From Galbula dea (lineage: Eukaryota > Chordata > Aves > Piciformes > Galbulidae), in contig VWZX01010527.1 of assembly GCA_013399015.1 (NCBI GenBank), positions 1,612,001 through 1,676,000 of the forward strand: a DNA stretch of 64,000 bases. Reading direction: 5' to 3'. Each line of letters starts with the position of its first letter. The first letter of the stretch is position 1. Shown piece after piece: positions 1-13,600 of this stretch. The notes under the pieces were generated by a model. That model had not been told where the DNA came from, did not search any database, and saw nothing but the letters and a program-made list of their open reading frames with translations. A program made the position numbers and the translations under genes.

Positions 1-1472
1 TCTATCTTGATGCCTTCAAACCAAACTCAAAAGCTTATTTGCTTTCAACAACTCATCTGATGAGCAAGAGTCAGTGTAATGCTAGGATAATATACCAAAC
101 CCTATGAATACTGAATGAAATGAAAGCAAATTAAGTAGTTAACTGTTTTAAAGGTTATAAACAAATAAAGGGAAGCTATTATAAAAAAAAAATACACATC
201 CAGTCAACAGCAGATGGTAAGGTAAGAATGTGCTAATCAAACAACCTGAACAACACTTATCAACAAGTTAACACTGAAGCTGCACTGGTGGTTACACTAC
301 CCAGCTATCTCAAGTACTCTCTCTGTATCTAAAAAAAGCTTCTTGTGACATTTAATCTGATTAACGACCAGGCAATGCTGCATAAACAGAAAACACTTTA
401 GATTGTGGTGAGGTGGGGTGCCTACGTTCCTCTGTTCCTCACATAACAGACACCTGTATGACTAATGCAATGACTTTCACACCTGCCATTTAAGCAAGCC
501 TTTCCCCAGGCCACAGATTAACACTGACTCTACCAACATATTTATCAGGATGAACAGTCACAGGATGGCAAAGAGGACAGGAAAATGGTGTTGCACCATG
601 CTGGCTGCTCTTCCTAGTGTTGAAGAATGGATCTGACTGCTCCTACACACTTTTCCCACTCTCATCTCAGAGATGTCTCTCATCAAGACAGGGATGTCTT
701 CGGGTACGCAAGCTAGCCCAGATCCCTTCGTCTCTCATCAGCCTTGGAGGCCACAAAAACATTGTTAAATCTTCCCCTGCCTCCATACAACATGGATATC
801 CCATCTTGGAACCTGAAACCCTCCAGTAGGACTCTACATGCAGCATCACATACTTGAACTAGAGTAACACCCAGAATTCACTTCCAAACTCAAATTCTCT
901 CTTAAATTCTACTTTAGAGATGAGGACAAACAAAATATTCATCTATGGAAATACAAGAAATGTTTTTTCCCTTGGACTCTAAGGTCAGCCCACCTTCTTT
1001 CTTTAAAAAAACCCAGAAATACTCTCAGCAAAGAGATTTTTACTCCACTTTCCCCCTTGTTTTGAATACCAGCTCTACAGTGATCTGGATGTTGCTTTCC
1101 TGAGCCAACATTACCACTTTCAAACAGCGTTTGCACTCAATTTGAGAGCCTCAAAATACACTGCTACTCAGGGAGTGTCCAATAGTTCCTGCAGGTAAGC
1201 CAAGGATTAGCCAAAAAGGCAACTGGTATTTCCAGTGTTGCCAGCTTTAGAAAGGTGAGTTTCCTATAGGATGGATGACCCATAAACAGAACAACAAAAG
1301 GAATTCCTGGAATGGACAAGGAGGAGCCATGACAACTGTTCAGGTCATCTCCACAAGATGTTCATACAGAATATACAAGTGTCAGTATAACCAAAACTCC
1401 CAGGGATATCTGCAGTACACACAGGTACTGCAACACTCCAAGATACAAGACATGTCAAAAGTAGACTGCTAC
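1..1472. other. KMT2C intron downstream of exon S
   Basis: No coding exon recognised on either strand. It has a short A run at 182-192. The next KMT2C exon expected after exon S is not here. Confidence 0.8.
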
Positions 1473-1685
1473 CTCTACTGTCATCCATCTCCCCATCTCT
1501 TGAGTGTTCTGACTGGGCATCTGGGGGTGTTTGAAGCACAGCCACACTGTTCTGATTTATAATCTTCAGTTTAAGCTTTGGTTTCGTCCGTTTTCTTCTC
1601 GGCACTGTAACAGTGAGGCTCTGTAACTGAGACATGCCGGATTCTGTCAAGCAGACTCCATCCTGGGTGTATGTCTTCGGTGGTT
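1473..1685 (-). CDS. KMT2C: KMT2C exon S (last in window): basic linker with NLS-like cluster
   Basis: After a TTTTATAG acceptor the exon reads PPKTYTQDGVCLTESG, then LTVTVPRRKRTKPKLKLKI and SVAVLQTPPDAQSEHSRDGE, ending MDDSR plus one base before GTAGCA (phase 1). The PRRKRTKPKLKLK cluster is a plausible nuclear localisation signal. The donor is weak at +5 (C). Reading on past it is open for only about 40 more non-homologous codons, supporting the splice here. The following exon (human GELMDCDG...) is not found before position 1. About residues 1023-1093. Confidence 0.95.
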
Positions 1686-4600
1686 CTATAAAAGTTAAAT
1701 GAATCATAACAGCAATATAAAACTCTAACTTACATGTCTTAGATGTTTAGGTATAGCACTTTTAAGAGTTAATAATCCACGTGTATGGAGCTGATTCATG
1801 AGTGAGGAAATTGGTAAAAATAAACCAGAGATATCTGATACTGTCTTATACATTACAGTTACAGCTTTGTCATTTAGAGTCTGATGTCAAAGCCAGCAAC
1901 ACTCCAGCATTCAATCCTTGAATCCATCAAGGACTCATTAGAAAGAATGATTTGATTATGGATACTTGTGCACAGCAGGGTATTTCTGTATCCCTGCCAC
2001 TCACAGACTGCTGTACAAGTCTTTGGGTCCCTGCTGTTCATTGGCCAAGGCCCTCATCTACTCCTCAGCACGTACTTGCATCTTATTAATGACCTTGAGC
2101 CTCCCAGAACTCTTGGTAACTCAGGCAAGCTATTAGCCCTATTTTATAGGCAGAAAAAACCCAAGTTGTATGAATCAAGCTGCTCAAGATGAAACTGAAG
2201 ATTGTGGGTAGAACCCACGTCTCCCAAGACCTACAAACTGCTTCCTCCTGAAGCTGTTACATGACAATCGAGTCCAACTGTAGACTCCAGCCTTCCTTCA
2301 TTCACCATGGAGAAGGCACTGTCAACTGTGCTGGGGCCCTGCAAGTGGAGATCTGGGAAATTCCAGGGAATTCCCAAATCATGAAGAAGCTGCCATGATG
2401 CTTCTGTGCTTTGGAACCAATGAAATAATGATTTGGTAACACACTTTTTGAAAACATATAAACATCAGAACATTTATTCCCTTTAACAGAAAATATTTTC
2501 TTATGTAACATCTCACACCTCAAAACACAGCTGGTTCTGAATTCTTCCCAGATGACTGTTTTCTGAACTGAAAAAGAATGTTTGCTTTAAAGAAAACAAA
2601 TCACATCCTCTTTTGCAGATTAAAGATTTGAGGGGAGAACCTTCTCTCAGAACTGCAGTTGTGCAGTATCAAATGGAAACAATTCTGGCACGCTGGAAGC
2701 TGTCCTAACCTGGTGCAAGCTGTTAGGTACTTTCATTATAAAAAGTGACTTGTGAGTAGGCTTGTCAAGATTATAAATCCCTAGCACAAACCAGACAAAT
2801 ACAAAAATTTGTGTCCTCCTACAGCTTGAGCCTGTAAACATTTGTGTCCACGTTTGACTCAGCTCCACTCTGTTATCATTGGTAATATTAAGGCAAGCAA
2901 CTAAGGCTGCAGGATCAAAGCATAATTTGAAGTCATTATTATCGTGCAGGTATGGCAGGCAAAGAGAAGGAAGAAAAGAAAATGAAAAAGGAAAATAAAA
3001 AGCATGCTGCAGTAACTGAAGGATAGTTAATGCTGTGTGTTACAAAATGGTAGAAAAAGGAATTTTTGTCTCGTGTAAAAATATACCCTTAAAATATGCT
3101 AAATGACCAAAGATTAAGCAGTTACATTCTTTACCTAGTTCTTTTGATTTTGAAATAATCTGAGCTCCAACTGATGAATCACAACAGTCCAAAGAAGGCA
3201 CTGAAAAATATAAGGAAAATAATTTCAACTTTTAAAAATGGTGACTTGACTTACACTGAAACTATCCATTAGTTTTCCTACAAACACTTCTGCTAAGCTC
3301 CCTAACTTATACTGTTGGCAACATTCACCAGCACCTTTAGAATAAAGTGCTTTTCAGTGTCACAGAAGGTGTGACTACAAAACAAGCCTGGCACAAACTA
3401 AAGTTCTCCAACTTCTAGAGCCAAGAATGGCATTGGAATGGTCCTGAACTCGATGGTAAATGATCTTCTTCTACTGGACCAAAGGCAAAGGAATACAGTG
3501 GATCTGATGGATCCGAAGGTAACCTCCACACTAGTCATGAGGTCCAGATTTTGCTGAACTAAGCATGAAAAATGGGAGGGCTTTGTGAATTGGGTATTGA
3601 CCTTTGTTGTATGCCCCCAGCAAGGGGCAGACACACTCCCATAGCTTCACACACAAGATTCTAGCTCTGTCTATGCTGCTGGGTCTCTTATACAACACTC
3701 ATGAGAGGGCTGATACATCTGAGAACAGATGACACGTGACTTGTTGAAGTTAGATAGGGTAATTCTTATTCAGGCTAAGAATACTGATAAATGGAATAGC
3801 AGAAACTTAAAAATTACAGCTTGTGTGCTTCAGGGAAGCACTGAAACAGTCTGACTGAACAAAGAATGATCAAAATGTCCTACAACACTAGGCTACTCCT
3901 GCTGTTGGTAGAAACGCTCTTTCCATCTGCCTTAATTACAATAACCATAACCATGCTTCACTAACCTGTGATGTGCAGACCAGACTTTTAATATTAGCTG
4001 TGACTTTACAGAGATTGTGCAGAAGGAGTAAGTAAAGTGAGGATTAGAAGCTTCTATCTCACAAACACTGACAACTGGAATCAGTAAACCTGTTAGTTTG
4101 GCACTGTTAGCATTACCATATAGCCAAGTTTAGCCACATTTTTTTCTCCTTTTTTTTTGCCTAAAAATCTTACCTATGCTGAGTTTAAGACAAACACCTG
4201 GAGTATTTACTTTGAATGTGCCACACAAGATGAGATCACAGGGGCAAAGCACCTGTGGGAGGTTCAGTGCTTCTCAGACCTGTCAGACCACTGCATGTGT
4301 GCTGTGCTGACTATCTCACCCAAAGCACGGGAGTTGGAGGCAAGACTAAGAAAAGCACAAAAGCTTCCAAGTAACACTTACATCCTTTGCTAAATACAAT
4401 CAAGAATATGAAATCTAGAGGATGCTTTCTAAGCATGTAAAACATCCAGAGAAGTGAAAGTCTGTCTTCAAAAACTACAGACTTAAAAGTTTAATGTCAG
4501 GTTTGGCTAAAGTATATAATATAACCTACAGAAAACCAGTGCTCCATGTAGTTAGTAAATGGAAGCAGCCTATTGGAGTTACTGAAAAACTGATATACAA

Positions 4601-7600
4601 GAGTGGGAGGAAAAGACAAAGAAGAAAATAAATGGCAAATGAGATTCTGAAAGAGACACTGAGCTGGAAGGAAACAAAAAAATATGAGACAAGCTGCAGG
4701 ATGAAAGATACTCAAAAGCACTGAATTGAAACAACAGAAAAAAGGCAGATTGTAAGAAATACTCAAAGTGGAGTAAGACATCATCTGTTCATTTAATTGG
4801 CTATAGTTTACAAGATGTTTTAAGACAGAGACAGCAACTACTGAATTGGAATCTAAGGTAAACAAAAAAATTCAGAAAGACACCTGTGAATGGGCATTTG
4901 AAATCCTCATTTAAAATTCAGACAACAGGGAGCATTCTTCTGGCCCAGGACACATTGTGAACAACTTTAGCTTTGGAGACTGAATAGAGTTGAAATAGTC
5001 AAATAAACAAGTTGATAGTGACAGAGGTGAGGCCTTCAGAGACAAACCCACAAAAGCTGCACAAACAAACAATGTTTGAAGACAGTATCAAACAGACTTC
5101 CAGAAAAGGAGCTAGAGTGAAGATTAGGGATTAAAGTCAATAAAATGGATAGCAGAGAAAAACAGTACTGTTAGAGAAAGACTATTCATGGGAAAATAAT
5201 TAAAAACTGAACAAAAACAGTGCTTTCTGAAGTTTAACCAAAATGACTATGCTTGTTTGCAAAAGGGTTTAAACATAGTGAATAATGTCCAGCATTTAGC
5301 AGCTGCAGTCAAAACCAAATCATTACACAGAATACAACACAAGGAGAAGAATCACAGTTTCAAGAAGAAAGAGGATGTCATTTGTAAGGGTGCAACAGAA
5401 AAGAACAATTCTAGGAAGAAATGAAATCAGATTGTTTCAGAATGAAGAAAACTTTAATTCTGTTTCATGAAAACTGTGCCCCAGAAGCTCCAGGCCACTG
5501 TCATGCACCTCACTGGCAGTACTGAGCACCTCTAAATTACTAAGTGCTATGGACCTCTCACTGCCTTTGTGGGCACAGGATGAATACATGCACATAGGCA
5601 GCTACCAGCAACTGTCACCAGATCAGTTTTAACTAGCTAAAGTTACTAGGCAGAGCTGGTCCCTTTGCCTCCTGCAGAGAAAGAAAAACAGCACCAATGG
5701 AGGAGGAAGCTGGAGGATGTGGGTGGAGAGAAGATAAAATAAGTGAGAAAGGGATAAAATTTGCAGATGGGGCATATGACATACAAGGGCAAACAACAGA
5801 AAGGCAGAAGTGATGAGTAGATGGTCAAGAATTGCTTGTCTAGGAGTGAAGGAAGATTAGAGACACATAGATCTCTCCTGAATGTGCAGGAAATACAGCA
5901 CAGAGAAAAGCTGCTGCTACCTATAACAGCTGCTAGTAACCAGTCATGATAATATTAAATCTAAATTAGAAACAAAATTGTCCAAAGCACAGCAATATGC
6001 TGGGGTACATATGTTATAATTTGAGCTCATAATAAAGGGAACCTGATGAAACACTGATCAGAGATTATTATTTCAAAACAATCTAGTAATGAAGGTTTAT
6101 GGTATACTACTTTGGAGTGAATCTCATCACACTGACTTCTTGTATTTATGTATATTCAAGAAGAAAACTATTTAGCTTTTATTTCTGTATCTTTATTATT
6201 ATTTTTATTCTGCATCTGATGATCTTAAGATGAGACAGGGAAGAGCTCTTACAAATTTAAAAGTTTCCACTCTCTGAAATGAGAAAAATGGAAGCTCTTT
6301 CTCAACATCTACAAGCTAGAAGTACCTACTCTTTACCAAAGGAAACCTGCAATGTATTGGTAATTTTCTAGGTTGAGGGGCTCTTGCTTCTTCTACAAAG
6401 AAAGTAGTTAAAAAGCTTTTAATTGCAACACATTAATATCCTCTGTGACACATCAAATGGAAAGAGCAAGAACCATCCCAATAAGAAACACACAACACGG
6501 TATGTTTTGAGAAGCTTTCTACTGTTAACTAACATTTGCTTCCCTAAGTTTATCAAATGCTAATTGTTCTCACCTTGAAACAAAAAAATATAGAAAATTT
6601 TCAAAGGAATTGGAGAAGAATAAATGAGATTGAAACATTTCATATAAAAGTACATGCAAGTATTTCTAAGAACATGCATCAAATGACATACTCAGACATG
6701 CAACTGTGCAAACGTAGATATGTTAAAGAAGTATTATATATACTGAGTCAAAACATGAAACAGTAAGTGGAGAAACTTGTCTTACAAAAAATGTGGGGGA
6801 AAAAAAATGCAAAGAAAGCTTAGGAAACTCCTAACAAGTCTTGTGGGACTGGTTCCTATTCCTTTAAAACAAACCCAAGCAACACAACTTCCTGAAGGTG
6901 TGCAGGAAGGACTAACTCAGGCACCAGCTTATGCTTGGGAGTGAAACATCTCCGATACCATCCTGTGAAGCTGTTCCATCTCACTTATCATGGGCTTTAT
7001 CTCAGAGCTGGTAGCTCTGCCAGCTCAAAAGAGAAAGGAAGAGGGAGTATGTCTTAATTGGACCTTTTTGGTTTAAGTGCCCACAGCTTATTATCAAAAC
7101 AAAGAAAAATCTGTGTTATATCTACAACCTTCTCGTTCTTCCCACTTGCAAAATCTCTTTCTTTCTGAGTCTGTGAAAGCAGATCTCAAAAGTGAAGGAA
7201 CTCATAGAAAGGATAAGTCATTCTTCTAATAACAATAAAGTGGGGTACTTGGAAGTGTCCCCCAGGCACGTGTGTAGAGCATATAAACCTACAAGGTCAT
7301 GTCTGCAAGTTACAATTACTGCCACACTGCTATGAGGACATGCCAGTGTAAAGGGACATTTGGATGCTCTACTGAACTTTCTCCAGCAGACCTCTTGAAA
7401 ACATCATGGTATCTTCAATCTTGATGAGGAAAGCCAATCTTAGTGACATCTTCTTGGTGGAATATTTCTTGAAATATTTGCTTCAGTTTTGCACCTGCTG
7501 CCTCCCCCCATACTCTCCTGATACTCAAAATGGTTATGGTAAATACTTTAACATGCTGTTGTGCTCAAAATGGGTATAGGTGTCAATGCACTGTACAGCA

Positions 7601-10600
7601 GCAGACTGAAGCAGAAACTCCAGTGAGCTGACATGCAGACAAAATAGACCTAGGATACCACCCTTGTAGCAAGACCATAAGTCATGTAATAGGCCAACCT
7701 GACTGCTGAGAGGCCACTCACAGTAACATGAACCACTGCCATCCCAAAACAACAGAGAAGTCTGCAGTAACCTCAGCTCCTGAAGTACTGCTGCTACAGA
7801 ACTGTAACACAGACTAAGGAGGAAGTTGGTGTGTATATATATAATACATACACACACAGATAACATGTACAGAGAAGAGCAAAGTTCATCAGAAAGAACT
7901 ATACATTTTAATTAACACAAAAGTGGTAACTCCAGAGCAGGAAACTATGGTGAATTCTTTCAAAGACTGTAGCTAAGGAGGAAAGCACTGGCCTTAAATA
8001 CTGGGAGAGTGGCATTAATAAATCATGAGGGAGGAGGGAAAAAATGCTTATACAGACTGTTACAGCTACTGCTGCTTTAGACAGCTTCAAAGTATTGAAA
8101 TATAGAAAAGGTTTTTTGCTTAGAATTCATTTTTATGTTCTTCTGTAGTTAACAACTTGAGAGAACTAGGCTTTCTTCCTTCCACTTGACAAAGGGAGAT
8201 GTCTTTTATCCTTTCAGTATCAAATGGTTTTAGTCATTTACCCAAGTGGTCCTCAATAAATTTATCCAGAATTCCCCTGCTACATTTTCTTTGGCCTTGC
8301 AGCCAACCTCTAGAGGATGCAAAAGACCTGAGGACACTTCCAGAAGGGCCTTTAAAATAAACATGAAAAATCTTAATTCTACCAACTTACTTCACTTCTC
8401 CAGCAGAGAAAAGAACCATAACACATTCCCAAACCTATTTATTGCAGTGTGCAGTCCTGCCAGTGGTTTCAGTTGTCTTCTTACCGTTTGTTGGTGGTAT
8501 GTATGGCCTACAAATGGTACAGTCAAAACCCATATCAGCTATGTTTTCCACTTCCTCCTCTGTGTTTAAGTTCTGACAGATTGCATGCATCCATCTAGAA
8601 ATTAAGTGGGGGAAAAAATACAATTTAAAGGAAATATGTGGTGTTTTAGGAGACCTAAATATCAGTATATGGCCCAAGTAAATGTGAAATACTTGTTTTG
8701 TTGAAATTGTTTTAGGGAGAAATGATGAATCAGGTTCTCCATATACAGCATTCCTCTATGGTGGTGTGTTAAATACTGTATATACAGGCTCAGATTACCT
8801 ATTTCCCTTTAAAGGAACTCTTTATAAAATAATGTTCTGGAAGCAAATTACCTTAGTATTATAATTTTCTTCCTATATTGCAATAATGTTAACTATTTAC
8901 TTGATACAATGTAATTTAGATTTAGCCTCAAAACAATAGTCTTGCAAGGTAAATTAGTTGGGTTTGAGTTTTGCTTTACAGAGGGGGAAAATGAGGCACA
9001 GAACGATTAATTTACTTGCCCAGAGCCATACAGTTAAGTCTGTGGTACAACTAGGAATGAACTAATACAAGAGACCTCTGAGACTCAATGCAGTGCTTTT
9101 TACCACAAGACCATGCCCTTCATCTTTACACTTTGACATTAGGGGGAAAAAACTTAAAACAAGCCTTAAAGAGGGAAAACTGTAAAGTATGAGAAGTCCT
9201 TACCGATCACATTGTCTACACTGAATGATAAGCTCTTCGTCCCTGTAAGTGCGATAGCAGATTGGGCAGGCAGACAAACTGGCACAGGGAGCACACTGGG
9301 TGTAATTATTTTGCCATTCACATCTTAAACCTGGAGAAGTTGCTCCACAGTGTCTGCACCAAACACACCTGCAGAACAGACACAATGATGTTACTTTCAG
9401 TTCACAGGAAGATTGTTTTGCTGGCTTTAAAACCCTCCTACTTAGAGTTGGGTGAGGAAAAACGTTTTACATCACTAACTGCTGAGGGGTGGAACTCATT
9501 TCAGGTCAAATAATATTTTAATTGAATGAAAATGGTATTATTTAGACTTAGAGCATTACCAACTTTTTAATGTTTTTTTTTGAAGAGTAAGTAAGAAGCA
9601 AGAATTCCCTTCAATCTGCAAAACCAGGCACATGGGTGTTTTTAACAGCTTAACAGGTCCAAGGAGTTCCTGCTTCCAGTTGCCATTCAGTTTGAGCTAT
9701 GGGGACTAAACCATGTGAGAGGCCTATTCTGTTTGTGCTTCACCCTAGTAAAATGAATGGTTTTCAGAGGGTTTTATTCTGAGAACAGTTTGGTGCAGGA
9801 TCCATTCATTTTCCCAACTGCATGCTTGAATAAAGTTTCAGTGAATGTAACTTGGGTATTTTTGTTGGTTTTGGCTAAGGGTTTTGAAAGCAAAATTCTG
9901 TCCACCTCTACTTTATGTGGGTTTTGGCACGAAGAAACAGCACTAATAGGTGATAACAGTTTCCCTATTACACTGATAATTGAATGAAACAATTCCAAAG
10001 TATTTTGTTTGCTCTGTTTAATGCACCTGACTTAAATACAATTAAAACACTGTAACAACTCAATTGACATTGCAAATACAAAGTAACAAAAAGAAACGGA
10101 AAGAGGCCAGCAGTCAATACTTGTGACCCCAGAACCAAACACACCATTTGCACTTCCAGCCTCCCTTTGGAACTGTCTGCAGGGGTGGATCTAAGCAGTA
10201 GGTATGATAGCTGATGTCGCAGTCATCACAGAGGAGGAGTCTTCCTGGGTCTGTTGCTTTCCCACAGGCTTCACACACTGTGCACTCCAGGCACCGCCAG
10301 CCTTTGCTAAGCACCACTTTAGTAATCTGTGAATGCAAGGTGTAAACTGTGTGAAAACTGCTCTATGAAGTGGGATCCTTGTATAAATTCATGTCTGACT
10401 AGTGGTGCACAGGAAGCTCTTCTGTGACACTATGCACAACACAAGTAGCTGGGGATGGATTAAATAGGAACTGTAATTGCTGACATCTATACTGTTCCAG
10501 AACATATTTTCTTCAAAAACTCCAGCATACTAGAGACTATACACAGCACTGGGTCTGCATGGAGGACAGTTTACTCCTTCCAGGAGTAGTCCTGTGGGGA

Positions 10601-13600
10601 TGAGGGAGAACACACAGATGCTTTTCTTCAGCTATGTAGTAAAGTCAGGATTCAGGTGACTACAAATCCTGACCCCTTCCTAAACTACTTGTGATAACTA
10701 GTGCTGAGGTTTTAGTCATCTGAAGCAAACAACTCATTTATTATAAGAAGTATATAATGTCAGAGTAGTACATAAACACAAAGCCAAATTATAGTTGCAG
10801 GAAATACACATGTGGCATTGTACATTCAAAATAAACTTTTGTGATTTTAAAAAATCCCACTTTTACCCAGATGTACTCACACAATAAACAATAAAGAATG
10901 CATAGTCTATATATTACAGTAAATAGATTATATGCTTGCTAAGTCATCCCATACTATTCAAATGTAATTTTCACACATTCTCTCCTAGACTAATGAATGT
11001 AAAATGTATTAATTAACTACTCCAACTGCTGTCAATTCTGACAGCCAACAGACAAATTGAATCAGCTAAACTTTATGCCCATAGTAAATGAAGATGCAGT
11101 TTAATTTTTTTCTTTGTTTTTAATTCTGCTTGTATTTAGGTTTTAAGCTTATATCTCAAACTGTTATTTTAACCAAATGCTGGATAATCAGTTGCCAAAT
11201 TACAAAAAGGTTAATTTCTCTGGAGGCAATGCATACTATAAAATGACATTTAATTAAAGTCTTTCACAAGTTGCATACAAATAATGGTCACATTAGCTGA
11301 TGAATATCTAACAAGTTAATGACTCCCCTAATTGCCACAAAACCAAATGCATGATAGAGCTATTAAAGTACAATATGAAAACAGTGCAATCCAATCATTT
11401 TTTATGGAACAAAAGCTCTCACCTTAATACTGACACAGTATGGATGGTAACACTGACCACATTGAGAACAGGCAAGCAATCTGCCCTCAGCACCTTGGCC
11501 AAAGCTCCCACAAACTACACACATATCCTGAAATGATAAAGAGCAGCAGATTTTCAACACTACATTCTGAAAACAGGTAACTGTAAAATTCAACTAGTTC
11601 TCTGTATAATTTAATCCCTAACAAGGGCACTCATCTATTTTTTTTTCTCATTAAAAGCAGAGAAGCAAAATGAAAATAGAGTGACTATTATCCTAACCTG
11701 ATGGAGAGTGAACTTGTCACTGTTAGAGAAGAGGACAACTGTGTTATGCATCGAGTTTTCTTCCTCATCTTTGTTAGATGAAATATCCATAGTTGTGACC
11801 TATTCAAAACACACAAAGAGCAAGCACAGACATGAGACAAGATGAAACTTATTTTCTAAATATGTTAAATTTGAATGGTACCAGAGAACACAAGCTTTGC
11901 AAATATCTATTCATACAGCATAAACTTCCACACAAAGCTACCTTCATCACAAATTACCATACTGATTCACATGATCACATCACTACTTCAGTTTTACACA
12001 GGCATCCTGTTCCTCTCTTTTGGCCACCTTTACAGATTACACCACTGCACTTTAAAATAGAAATGGAAGGAAAAAGTAGTCTAAGGAAAAAACCCCACAA
12101 TCCTAATCAGAAACTGTCATACTGTGACCAGCCTGCTCTGCTCCCTACATAGAAACATTGAAGTTCTCATTGGTAAATTAACTGCAGCAAGATACTTTTG
12201 AGTATTAATTCAAAGAGCAATTGCAGAAATGTAATTTGGCCCATACTGCCTAAAATGGGATTTAGCTAATTTTCCAGTATGTTAGAAGATGAGTAAGAAA
12301 GAGTTCTACAGTCACAGGAGTTAAGCTACTCCCTCTCCATAAGCAATTTCTTTATGAGGCTTATCTATTTTGCCCATAAATCTTGCATTGAACTTGAAGT
12401 GGCTGTTTTGATCTCAATTCATAAGCACTTACTCTGGCCTGCCCTTTATTAATTCAGCATATACATGTACATATAGCTTCTCAGGAAGAAAAACAAAAAA
12501 AAGACTTCAACTGTGTTCTGACTTTCATGCAAGTCTTGCTATGTAGAATTTGCTATCCATGAACTAGTTAGCCTCTGAACCAGTAGCAGCCATGGAAGTT
12601 TGGAAGATAAGAACACACAGTTCCAGATAAAAGAACAAATGCATGACAGAGAAATGTAGCTTTTGGTTTTTAGCTGTTCTAATTTACAAATGTGAATTAT
12701 TTCAAATACAATTAAAGTCTTACACCAAGAGTTTTGTTTAAATAATAATTCAAGTATTTTACCAATCCAAACATCACTCTGGAGACAAATGTAAATGTCC
12801 TTACAACAGCCACAGAAATCCTTCTGATACACTGTTGCTGAAAATCGGCATTTACTGAGAAACAGCTAAAAAGGGGGTATTTTGTTAATGCATTTTAATT
12901 ACTGTATGGTGCAGAGCACTGCAGCTGTAACACATTAACAAAAAAACACCCAGAACACCTCTATATACATTCAGGGAAAGCTTTTCCCTCCTATGTACTT
13001 CCTTATGTCCCACATTGTTGGAATTGCTTCCACATACAAACCAGCAGAATTTGGAGGACTGAATCACTGCAATTCTGATGCTTGTTGAGTGCCATCCATG
13101 ACCCTGCTTGAGTTAACCTGTAGCCACCCTCTTCTCCTTTCCCAAGATCGATGTATCTACCTATCTATCTCTGAATAAAATTATGTTACATTATCAGACT
13201 ACAAAATAACTTAAAACCAGATGCTCTTACCCCTGGAATGACTACAGTCCCAACTCCATTCTTCAGTTTTGATCTCCCTCTGCCACCTCTTCCTGAAAGA
13301 CCTGCACCACGCGGCCTCCGCTTCCCTGGGAATCCCGAGCCACGGCCCTGGGCAAGGGAAGACAACAATTTCAGTGCAACCTGAAGTTCTTCTCTTACAT
13401 GGGATTCAAACTTGTTCAATGCATCTAGGGAAAACCACCCTATGATTTCAGGTGAATACAAGCACAGTAGGCCATAGACATCAAGTCACTACCTATCATC
13501 GAGTCACTGGATAAATCCTTCTGAAACACCTTGAACTACTTACATGGCAGAATATGATCACCTTTATCACCAGGGAGAAAGCAGACAAAACCAGAAATGC

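Noticed and set aside
10114..10144. Exon O continuing past 10145 into the next dozen codons
   Set aside because: The continuation leaves the PHD consensus after CVW and stops soon; splicing at GTGTGT restores CVWCRHCG with correct phase.
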